NCBI RefSeq assembly: GCF_005870025.1
Contig: NZ_VATA01000015.1
Coordinates: 79,399-143,398 of the forward strand
Reading direction: 5' to 3'
Source: Poseidonocella sp. HB161398
Lineage (GTDB): Bacteria > Pseudomonadota > Alphaproteobacteria > Rhodobacterales > Rhodobacteraceae
Length of the DNA: 64,000 bases
A program made the translations under genes and the position numbers. A model generated the notes under the pieces. The model saw nothing but the letters and a program-made list of their open reading frames with translations, was not told where the DNA came from and did not search any database. Positions within the stretch are counted from its first letter, which is position 1; every line of letters starts with the position of its first letter. This document shows, piece after piece, positions 57,993 through 64,000 of this stretch.

Positions 57993-59408
57993 TCACGGGC
58001 CCCGGGGGCCGCGCGGGCGGGCGGATTGCGGCCAGGGCAGGACCAGCACCGCCTCGAACCCGCCGCCGGCGAGATTGCCGAGCTCCAGCCGGCCGCCATG
58101 GAGCGCCGCCACCCGCTCGACGATCGACAGGCCGAGCCCGCTGCCGCGGTTGCGGGCGCCCGCGCGGAAGAACCGCGTGCCGAGCCGGGGCAGCGCCTCT
58201 GCCGCAACGCCCCGCCCTTCATCCGCCACGCGGATGGCGAGCCCGCCCTCCACCGGCCCGAGCGCGATCCGGATCCGCCCGGCCCCGTGATGGAGCGCAT
58301 TCTCCGCCAGGTTGCGCAGCGCGCTTTTCAGCAGCGCCGCGTCGCCGGCGATCCGCACCGGTACGGCGGCGCCCTCGATCTCGATCTCGCGCCCGGCGGC
58401 ATAGATGCCCGGCGCCGCCTCGCTCGCCACCTCGCGGATCAGCCCGGCAAGGTCGAGCGGCCGCGGCGGCGCCTCCGAAAGCGCCGCGTCTTCCGAGGCA
58501 TGGGCCAGCGACAGGAGCTGTCCGATCGTCCGCGCCATCGCGCCGTTCAGCTCCAGCAGCCGCGCCGCCGTGCCGGGCGCGGGCTCGGCCTCCTCCATGT
58601 CGATCAGCGTGCGCATCTCCGCCAGCGGCGTGCGCAGCTCGTGCGAGATGTCGGCATTGAACTGGCGGGTCTGCGCGGCATGGCGGCGGATCTGCGCCAT
58701 CAGCCGGTTGATCGCGGTGACAAGCGGCACCAGCTCGCTGGCCGCGGGCACCGGCAGCGGGTCGAGATCGCCGGGCGCGCGCCGCTCCAGCTCGGCACGC
58801 ACGCTCGAAAGGGGCGCAAGCCCGCGACCGACGGCGAAGAGCGCGATCGCCAGCATCCCCGCCCCGGCCAGCAGGCTGGAGCCGCCGAGGATCCACAGGA
58901 TGCGCGCCGAGAAGGCCCGCCGCCCGCTCAGCGACTCTGCCAGCACCACCGTCGCCAGCCCCGAGACCTGGCCGTCGGCGATCCACCGCTCCAGCCGCAC
59001 CGCGCGCAGCCGGTTGCCCGCGAAGTCCGTGGCGTAGAAGGCCACCGGCCCGGGCTCGGGCGCCTCGGGCAGCGGCAGACCCCCGAAGCCGCCCAGCGTG
59101 TCCGCGCCGAAATCGATGCGGTAGAACATCTTCTCCCCCGGCGCCGAGGGCAGCGAGGAGAGGCCGAAATAGTAGTAGTCGACCTCGGCCCGTCCGTCGC
59201 GGATCTCGATCCGGTCGGCAAGGCCGCGCGCCGATTGCAGCAGGATCTCGTCGAAGAGCCGCGCCGACTGGCTCTGGATCAGCGCCGAGGCCAGGACCAG
59301 CACCGCGCCGCAGAGCAAGAGGCAGGGCAGCGCCAGGAAAAGCAGGATGCGCAGCCGCAGCGAGGGCGGGGCAATGCGCGGCGCGGCCGCGGAGGGATCA
59401 GCCGCCAT
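57993..59408 (-). CDS. tctE: Sensor histidine kinase, TctE-like
   Basis: This 471-residue membrane kinase has a transmembrane helix at ~22-44 and a 2CSK_N-type periplasmic domain (~47-165, including LLQSARGLADRIEIRDGRAEVDYYYFGLSSL), characteristic of TctE-like kinases. A second helix (~170-194), a HAMP region, and DHp with His256 in DISHELRTPLAEM follow, then HATPase_c (ENALHHG, DEGRGV, GSGLGLSIVERV). I set the start at 59408, overlapping the response-regulator stop by 11 bp. Together with the divergent tctCBA genes it should sense tricarboxylates or similar acids in the periplasm. Confidence 0.9.
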   Translation of the reverse strand: MAADPSAAAPRIAPPSLRLRILLFLALPCLLLCGAVLVLASALIQSQSARLFDEILLQSARGLADRIEIRDGRAEVDYYYFGLSSLPSAPGEKMFYRIDFGADTLGGFGGLPLPEAPEPGPVAFYATDFAGNRLRAVRLERWIADGQVSGLATVVLAESLSGRRAFSARILWILGGSSLLAGAGMLAIALFAVGRGLAPLSSVRAELERRAPGDLDPLPVPAASELVPLVTAINRLMAQIRRHAAQTRQFNADISHELRTPLAEMRTLIDMEEAEPAPGTAARLLELNGAMARTIGQLLSLAHASEDAALSEAPPRPLDLAGLIREVASEAAPGIYAAGREIEIEGAAVPVRIAGDAALLKSALRNLAENALHHGAGRIRIALGPVEGGLAIRVADEGRGVAAEALPRLGTRFFRAGARNRGSGLGLSIVERVAALHGGRLELGNLAGGGFEAVLVLPWPQSARPRGPRGP

Positions 59409-60063
59409 CGGCCAGCAGGTAGCCCAGGCCGCGGATCGTCCCCAGCGCCAGCGCCGGGCCGAATTTCGAGCGCAGCCGCGAGACATAGGTCTCCACCGCC
59501 TGCGGGTTCAGGTCGTCCTCGAAGCCCGCCACGCGCTCGGCGATCTGCGCCTTGCTGACCACCCGCCCGGCATTGAGCATCAGGAATTCGAGGATCGCCA
59601 GCTCGCGGCGCTGCAGCGCCACCGGAACGCCATCCAGCCGCACCACCCGGGCGATCTGGTCGAGCGCGATCGGCCCGTGGCTGAGCAGGCTCGTCGGCTG
59701 CAGGTTGCGCCGCCGGATCAGCGCGCGCACCCGCGCCACCGCCTCGTCGAGGCTGAACGGCTTGCACAGGTAGTCGTCCGCGCCGGTCTCCAGCCCCTCG
59801 ATGCGCTGCTCCACCCGGTCGCGGGCCGAGATGATCATCACCGGCAGCTGGCGGCGGCGGCCGCGCAGCCCGGCGAGGATCTCGATCCCGTCGATCCCCG
59901 GAAGGCCCAGATCGAGCAGCAGCAGGTCGTAGTCCTGCGCCGCCAGCGCGGCCTCGGCATCGGCGCCGTCACCCACCGCGTCGACCGAATAGCCCGCCCC
60001 GCGCAGCTTGCGGCCCAGCCCCTCCGAGAGGGTGGCATTGTCCTCGGCTATCAGTACCCGCAC
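59398..60063 (-). CDS. tctD: OmpR-family response regulator, TctD-like
   Basis: This 221-residue regulator starts at a GTG (60063) preceded by GGAGGGG. The receiver has EDN (7-9), phospho-acceptor Asp51 (LLLLDLGLPGIDG) and Lys in DDYLCKPFSLDEAVARV. The winged-helix domain ends VETYVSRLRSKFGPALALGTIRGLGYLL. It is operonic with the TctE-like kinase and divergent from tctC. The 130-bp intergenic region holds an 11-bp-spaced direct repeat and an inverted repeat that could be its binding sites, so it is expected to activate tctCBA when the acid is present. Confidence 0.92.
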   Translation of the reverse strand: MRVLIAEDNATLSEGLGRKLRGAGYSVDAVGDGADAEAALAAQDYDLLLLDLGLPGIDGIEILAGLRGRRRQLPVMIISARDRVEQRIEGLETGADDYLCKPFSLDEAVARVRALIRRRNLQPTSLLSHGPIALDQIARVVRLDGVPVALQRRELAILEFLMLNAGRVVSKAQIAERVAGFEDDLNPQAVETYVSRLRSKFGPALALGTIRGLGYLLADGG

Positions 60064-60092
60064 GCGTCCCCTCCGGCCTCCTGCCCTCGCAA

Positions 60093-60138
60093 CGGAAAAT
60101 TCGGATTTATTTCCGCGGCGCGCAAGCCCCATGCAAGC
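60093..60138. promoter_or_regulatory. Predicted TctD control region: inverted repeat plus 11-bp direct repeat
   Basis: CGGAAA-N11-TTTCCG spans 60093-60115 in the AT-rich part of the divergent promoter. GCAAGC at 60122-60127 is repeated at 60133-60138, an 11-bp direct repeat of the type bound by OmpR-family dimers. It lies 56 bp upstream of tctC. Confidence 0.55.
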
Positions 60139-60193
60139 TTCGCCTTGGAAGAGGGTCCCCGCAAATGCAATCTCCTGGGAGGAGGACATCGAC

Positions 60194-61210
60194 ATGATGC
60201 CACGAACCGACAGCCCGATTCCGCGCCGCGCCAGCCTGAAGGCGCTGGCGCTGGCCTGCCTTGCGCCGCTTGCCGCCGCCCTGCCCGGCGCGGCGACGGC
60301 GGATGACTGGCCCGCGCGGCCGGTGACGCTGGTCGCGGGCTTCGGCACCGGCGGCGGGCTCGACAGCATGACCCGCGCGATGAACGGCTACCTGGCCGAG
60401 GAACTCGGCGTGCCGGTCAGCGTCGTCAACCGTCCCGGCGCCGGCACGATGGTCGCCGCGACCTATGTGCTGAACCAGCGCGACGACGGCTACACGCTCT
60501 TCTCCTCGACCTTCTCGCCCTATCTCAACACCGCCGTGCTGACCGGCCAGGCCGATTTCACCATCGAGGATTTCGCCTACCTGAACTTCCAGTGGTTCGA
60601 TTTCGACCTGGTCGCCACCTCCGCGGACAGCCGCTTCTCCAGCCTCGCCGAGCTCGTCTCCGAGATCCGCGACGCGCCGGGCAAGGTCCGCGCCGCGGTG
60701 GTGCAGGGCTCGGCCGGGCACCTGATCACCAAGCTGATGCTGGAGCGCGCGGGCATCCCGCAGGAGAATCTCAACCTCGTCACCTACAATAGCGGCGGCG
60801 ATGCCCGCACCGCGGTGGCCGGCGGCCAGGTCGATTTCTTCGTGATCGGCGCCGAGGGCTCTGAAGGCGTGCGCGAGATGATCCGGCCGCTGGCCATCGT
60901 CGATTCCCGCCGCCACGGCGAATGGGACGCCCCGCCCCTCAACGAGGCGCTGGCCCCGCTCGGCATCGAGATGCCGCTGATCCCCGGCGCAATCCGCGGC
61001 TTCGCGGTCTCGGCGGCGGCCCGCACCGAAAGCCCCGAGGCCTGGGACCGGCTGGTCGCGGCCTTCCAGAACGTGCTCTCGCGCAAGGACGTGCAGGAGG
61101 ATCTGGCCGCGCGCAATATCGGCAGCGTCTGGATCGGGCCGGAGCGCGCGGCGGAGATGATGAAGGACAGCTACCAGACCTTCGCCACCTACGGCTACCT
61201 GCTCGAATGA
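60194..61210 (+). CDS. tctC: Tripartite tricarboxylate transporter substrate-binding protein (TctC/Bug family)
   Basis: This 338-residue periplasmic receptor opens with PRRASLKALALACLAPLAAALPGAATA, a signal with twin Arg that may be Tat-type. The Bug-family start is DDWPARPVTLVAGFGTGGGLDSMTRAMNGYLAEELGVPVSVVNRPGAGTMVAATYV (~38-95), and a VVQGSAGHLITKLML strand follows. GGAGGAGG lies about 9 nt before the ATG at 60194; the longer open frame covers the promoter. It captures a tri- or dicarboxylate for TctAB. A stem-loop separates it from tctB, which probably raises its level over the membrane subunits. Confidence 0.92.
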   Translation: MMPRTDSPIPRRASLKALALACLAPLAAALPGAATADDWPARPVTLVAGFGTGGGLDSMTRAMNGYLAEELGVPVSVVNRPGAGTMVAATYVLNQRDDGYTLFSSTFSPYLNTAVLTGQADFTIEDFAYLNFQWFDFDLVATSADSRFSSLAELVSEIRDAPGKVRAAVVQGSAGHLITKLMLERAGIPQENLNLVTYNSGGDARTAVAGGQVDFFVIGAEGSEGVREMIRPLAIVDSRRHGEWDAPPLNEALAPLGIEMPLIPGAIRGFAVSAAARTESPEAWDRLVAAFQNVLSRKDVQEDLAARNIGSVWIGPERAAEMMKDSYQTFATYGYLLE

Positions 61211-61220
61211 GCCCGGTCCC

Positions 61221-61241
61221 CCGCCGGACCTGATCCGGCGG
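61221..61241 (+). other. Intercistronic stem-loop between tctC and tctB
   Basis: CCGCCGGA and TCCGGCGG form a perfect 8-bp stem with a CCTGA loop, 10 bp past the tctC stop. It belongs to the same palindrome family as 29540-29560 and may stabilise the tctC message end. Confidence 0.6.
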
Positions 61242-61317
61242 CGCGCCCTCTCCCCCATTTCCCGCGTCCCGGGCGGCCAGGCGCCGCCCGCCAGGGGCGC
61301 GCTGCGGAGCCTTTCCC

Positions 61318-61779
61318 ATGACATTTCCCGCGACCCGGCGTCTCGCCGACGCCCTGGTGATCGCCCTGATCGCCGGCTGGACCCTGTGGTATCTCGCCGA
61401 CACGGTCTCGGCCTCCTCCCGCGTCACCAACCTGATCTTCATCCTGCCCGTGGCCGTCCTGCTGCTGGGGCTCTGCGGCTTCGAGGCGCTGCGCCTCCTG
61501 CGCGCCCCCGCCGCGCCGGCGCCCGCCCCCGCGGCCGAAGACGACCCCGAGGACCTCGCCGGCACGCTGAAGGTGATGGCGCTCTTCGCCGCCTATGTCC
61601 TCTCGGCCGAGCGCATCGGCTTCGACCTGGCCACCTGCCTCTTCGTCGGGCTCTACCTGCTCCTCAAGGGCGAGCGGCGGCCCCTGATCGTGCTCGGCTA
61701 TGCCGCGCTCTTCGGCAATCTGGTGACGCTCTTCTTCGCCCGGATGCTGCCCTATCCGATGCCCATGGCCTGGCTCTGA
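61318..61779 (+). CDS. tctB: Tripartite tricarboxylate transporter small membrane subunit (TctB)
   Basis: This 153-residue protein has four predicted transmembrane helices (about 10-28, 38-58, 82-100 and 120-142) and a Pro/Ala-rich cytoplasmic loop (APAAPAPAPAAEDDPED) between helices 2 and 3, as usual in TctB. A GGAG precedes the ATG. It lies between tctC and tctA with only 12 bp to tctA, completing the secondary transporter. Confidence 0.88.
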   Translation: MTFPATRRLADALVIALIAGWTLWYLADTVSASSRVTNLIFILPVAVLLLGLCGFEALRLLRAPAAPAPAPAAEDDPEDLAGTLKVMALFAAYVLSAERIGFDLATCLFVGLYLLLKGERRPLIVLGYAALFGNLVTLFFARMLPYPMPMAWL

Positions 61780-61791
61780 GGAGGCCCCCCG

Positions 61792-63306
61792 ATGATCGAT
61801 TTCAACGCGCTCCTCTCCGCCTTTTCCATCCTCGGCAGCGATGCCGCCCCCTGGCTCGTCGTGCTGCCGGGGCTGCTGATCGGCCTCGTCTTCGGCGCGG
61901 TGCCGGGGCTGCAGATCTCCATGGCGATGGCGATCTTCCTGCCGATGACGCTCTACATGGACTTCCTGACCGCAATCCTGTTCCTGACCGCGATCTTCAC
62001 CGGCGGCGGCTTCGGCGGCGGCATTCCGGCGATCCTGATGAACATCCCCGGCACCTCCTCGGCGATCTCCACCGCCTTCGACGGCTATCCGATGGCCCGG
62101 CGCGGCGAGCACAACGAGGCGCTCGGCCTCTCGCTCGGCGCCTCCGCGGTCTCGGTGGTGATCGGCTACATCCTGCTTCTCGTGCTGATCCAGCCGATCT
62201 CCGCCGCCGTGCTGAAGCTCGGCCCGACCGAGATGCTGGTGGTGATCCTCTGGGGGCTGACCATGATCGCCAGCCTCAGCGAGGGGGCGATGTCGAAGGG
62301 CCTGATCGCCGGCGGGCTCGGGCTGCTGCTCGGCACGGTCGGCTTCTCCGATGCGGGCGTCCTGCGCGGCACGATGGGCGTGACCTACCTGATGGACGGC
62401 ATCCCGGTCGTGCCCGCGATGATGGGCATGTTCGCCGCCTCCGAGCTCCTGCGCCTGCAGAATGCCCGCTACCTCGTCGCCGACGACGCGGCGCGCCGGG
62501 TCAGCCCGCGGCGCATCTTCGCCGGCATGGCCCAAACCTTCCGCCATCCCGGGGTGATCCTGCGCGGCTCGATGATCGGCATCGTCATCGGCGCGATCCC
62601 GGGCGTCGGCTCCTCGGTCTCGAACCTGCTCTCCTATATCGAGACCAAGCGCCGCGACGCCGATCCCGAGAGCTTCGGCAAGGGCAATCCCAAAGGCGTG
62701 GTCGCCTCGGAATCCGCCAATAGCAGCTCCGAGGCGGGCTCGCTGGTGACGCTCCTGGCGCTCGGCATCCCCGGGGGCGGCGCGACCGCGGTGATGCTGG
62801 CGGCCTTTGCCATGCACAATGTCACCGGCGGGCCGCAATTCATCCGCGACCAGGCCGATATCGTCTATGCGATCATCCTGGCCAATCTCGGCCAGGCGCT
62901 GCTCCTCGTCATCCTCGGCAGCCTGATGCTGCCGCTCCTGGCGTCGCTGGTGAAGGTGCCGATGAACTTCCTGATCCCGGCGGTGCTGTCGCTCAGCGTC
63001 TTCGGCGCCTACGGGCTGACCGGCAGCATTGCCGGGCCGGTGACGCTCCTGGCCTTCGCGGTAATCGGCTGGCTGCTGCGGCGGCAGGGCTATCCGGTCT
63101 CGGCGGCGGTGATCGGGCTGATCCTCGGCTCGCTCGGCGAGACGGCGGCGCTCCACAGCTACCAGATCAGCGGCGGCGATCCGGCCTATCTGCTGCAGCG
63201 GCCGATCACGCTGGGCCTCGCGCTCCTGGTCATCGCAGCGCTGGCGGCGAAGCCGCTGCTGGCCCGGCGCAGGCTCCGCCGCCAGGCCGCGGCCCGCGCC
63301 TCCTGA
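61792..63306 (+). CDS. tctA: Tripartite tricarboxylate transporter large permease (TctA)
   Basis: This 504-residue permease has about twelve helices. TctA hallmarks are GLVFGAVPGLQISMAMAIFLPMTLYM (~30-60), FTGGGFGGGIPAILMNIPGTSSAISTAFDGYPMARRGEHNEALGLSLGASAVS (~70-120), and in the second half IPGVGSSVSNLLSYIETKRR with SEAGSLVTLLALGIPGGGATAVML (~315-340). GGAGG precedes the ATG. It is the last gene of the operon and is followed by a strong hairpin before the convergent dehydrogenase gene. Confidence 0.94.
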   Translation: MIDFNALLSAFSILGSDAAPWLVVLPGLLIGLVFGAVPGLQISMAMAIFLPMTLYMDFLTAILFLTAIFTGGGFGGGIPAILMNIPGTSSAISTAFDGYPMARRGEHNEALGLSLGASAVSVVIGYILLLVLIQPISAAVLKLGPTEMLVVILWGLTMIASLSEGAMSKGLIAGGLGLLLGTVGFSDAGVLRGTMGVTYLMDGIPVVPAMMGMFAASELLRLQNARYLVADDAARRVSPRRIFAGMAQTFRHPGVILRGSMIGIVIGAIPGVGSSVSNLLSYIETKRRDADPESFGKGNPKGVVASESANSSSEAGSLVTLLALGIPGGGATAVMLAAFAMHNVTGGPQFIRDQADIVYAIILANLGQALLLVILGSLMLPLLASLVKVPMNFLIPAVLSLSVFGAYGLTGSIAGPVTLLAFAVIGWLLRRQGYPVSAAVIGLILGSLGETAALHSYQISGGDPAYLLQRPITLGLALLVIAALAAKPLLARRRLRRQAAARAS

Positions 63307-63313
63307 CGCCGCA

Positions 63314-63342
63314 GCGCCTCCCCTCCGTCCGGGGGGAGGCGC
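63314..63342 (+). terminator. Stem-loop terminator after tctA
   Basis: GCGCCTCCCC (63314-63323) pairs perfectly with GGGGAGGCGC (63333-63342) across 9 nt, 8 bp beyond the tctA stop. No T-run is present. Confidence 0.6.
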
Positions 63343-63413
63343 CTCCCGTCCGGCATGCCGCGGGATCAATGCCGGGTCCGGCATTGGTCTTCTGGTTCAA
63401 GGGGTTGGCGCAG

Positions 63414-63452
63414 CCCGGCCCCGGGGCGCGGCCTTGCGGCCACGGGGCCGGG
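63414..63452 (-). terminator. Stem-loop after the aldehyde dehydrogenase gene
   Basis: CCCGGCCCC (63414-63422) pairs with GGGGCCGGG (63444-63452), with an inner GGCC-TTGC-GGCC, just past the dehydrogenase stop on the minus strand. It is positioned to end that transcript. Confidence 0.55.
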
Positions 63453-63457
63453 GCGGC

Positions 63458-64000
63458 TCAGGCGATATCCTCGGGCAGGACGCTTGCGGGGATGTTCTGG
63501 AAGCAGACCGGGCGCAGGAAGCGGCGGATCGAGAGGGTGCCGACGGAGGTCGCGCCGAAATTGGTCGAGGCCGGATAGGGACCGCCATGGACCATCGCGT
63601 CGCTGACCTCGACGCCGGTGGGGAAGTTGTTGGCCATGACGCGGCCCGCCTTGCGCTCGAGCACCGGCAGCAGCTGCCGCGCCAGACCCGCGTCGCCCTC
63701 GTCCATGTGCAGCGTCGCCGTCAGCTGGCCCTCGAAGCCCTTCGCCAGCGCCACCATCTGCTCCGCCGTGTCGGTGCGGATCACGAGGCCCAGCGGGCCG
63801 AAGACCTCTTCGCCGAGCGCATGGTCCTGCAGGTACGAGTCCGCATCGGTCTCGTAGAGGTTCGGCGAGGCCTCGCGCCCCGCGCTCTCGGTCTCCAGCA
63901 CCGGCGTGACCGCGTTGCGGCCCTGGAACCGCGCCTTGCCCGCCTGGTAGGCCGCGGCGATCCCGCCCGTCAGCATCACCTGCGGCGCGACCTTGGCCAG
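63458..64000 (-). CDS. Aldehyde dehydrogenase, alpha-ketoglutaric semialdehyde dehydrogenase type (N-terminal part outside window)
   Basis: Only the last 180 residues are present; the frame runs off the right edge. The fragment has LGEEVFGPLGLVIR (NAD(P)-linked ALDH motif with the EEVFGP element). The ending ANNFPTGVEVSDAMVHGGPYPASTNFGATSVGTLSIRRFLRPVCFQNIP is characteristic of 2,5-dioxopentanoate (alpha-ketoglutaric semialdehyde) dehydrogenases. These complete oxidative pentose, glucarate or hydroxyproline catabolism to 2-oxoglutarate. The apparent start at 63979 is an internal GTG. It is convergent with tctA. The catalytic Cys and Glu lie outside the visible part. Confidence 0.82.
   Translation of the reverse strand: MAKVAPQVMLTGGIAAAYQAGKARFQGRNAVTPVLETESAGREASPNLYETDADSYLQDHALGEEVFGPLGLVIRTDTAEQMVALAKGFEGQLTATLHMDEGDAGLARQLLPVLERKAGRVMANNFPTGVEVSDAMVHGGPYPASTNFGATSVGTLSIRRFLRPVCFQNIPASVLPEDIA

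Noticed and set aside
61195..63384. 729-codon open frame opposite tctB and tctA
   Set aside because: It is antisense to two clear transporter genes; the peptide is His/Arg/Asp/Gln-rich with no domain.

Overview
The window looks like chromosomal DNA from a high-GC alphaproteobacterium, most likely a marine or soil Rhodobacterales (Paracoccaceae/Roseobacteraceae type). The evidence is the very high GC at third codon positions and the density of solute-binding-protein transporters (one branched-chain-type ABC, one siderophore ABC, one TRAP, one TTT system). Four two-component kinases and many catabolic regulators fit the same picture. The taxon is an inference. I see no rRNA, tRNA, CRISPR array, insertion sequence or phage gene.

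Region 1 (1-9.7 kb): the end of a GntR/FadR regulator and a KDG kinase face an operon running right to left. That operon encodes an acyl-CoA synthetase, a complete Liv-type ABC importer and a DmdC-like acyl-CoA dehydrogenase, which together suggest uptake, CoA activation and oxidation of an organic acid. LivF has Arg in place of the Walker A Lys. Region 2 (9.8-16.7 kb): a PAS hybrid kinase with an OmpR-type regulator, a four-gene siderophore importer with a possible iron-responsive box, and a cytochrome b561. Region 3 (16.8-23.9 kb): a right-to-left catabolic cluster with an L-2-hydroxyglutarate oxidase, a creatininase-like amidohydrolase, TRAP transporter DctPQM, an RraA-like protein and a hydratase. 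Region 4 (23.9-29.6 kb): class II aldolase and an atypical class I fructose-1,6-bisphosphatase, then an EvgS-like hybrid kinase with two periplasmic sensor domains.

Region 5 (29.7-40.8 kb) is the most unusual. Five overlapping genes encode a bicovalent-flavin oxidase, two proteins that together resemble a split LodA (CTQ-type quinone amino-acid oxidase), a radical SAM/SPASM enzyme and a LodB/QhpG-like flavin monooxygenase. The second LodA-like protein carries a VioB-type ferritin-like domain. The last two genes are the enzyme types that mature tryptophylquinone cofactors. A convergent gene encodes a SAM-cyclase-ATPase-TPR regulator whose cyclase lacks the usual catalytic Asn. About 2.2 kb of gene-poor DNA with a 6-bp microsatellite follows.

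Region 6 (43-50.7 kb): a short-chain fatty acid permease, a PepSY/two-component module with a phased four-half-site promoter element, and an EmrAB-type efflux pump. The pump is divergent from a TetR gene, with two identical-arm operators between them. Region 7 (50.8-57.9 kb): a Baeyer-Villiger-type monooxygenase, two AraC regulators and a serine esterase (a plausible ketone-to-ester-to-acid route), then an EamA exporter divergent from a LysR gene. Region 8 (58-64 kb): a TctED two-component system divergent from the tctCBA tricarboxylate transporter, then the C-terminal part of an alpha-ketoglutaric semialdehyde dehydrogenase-like enzyme.
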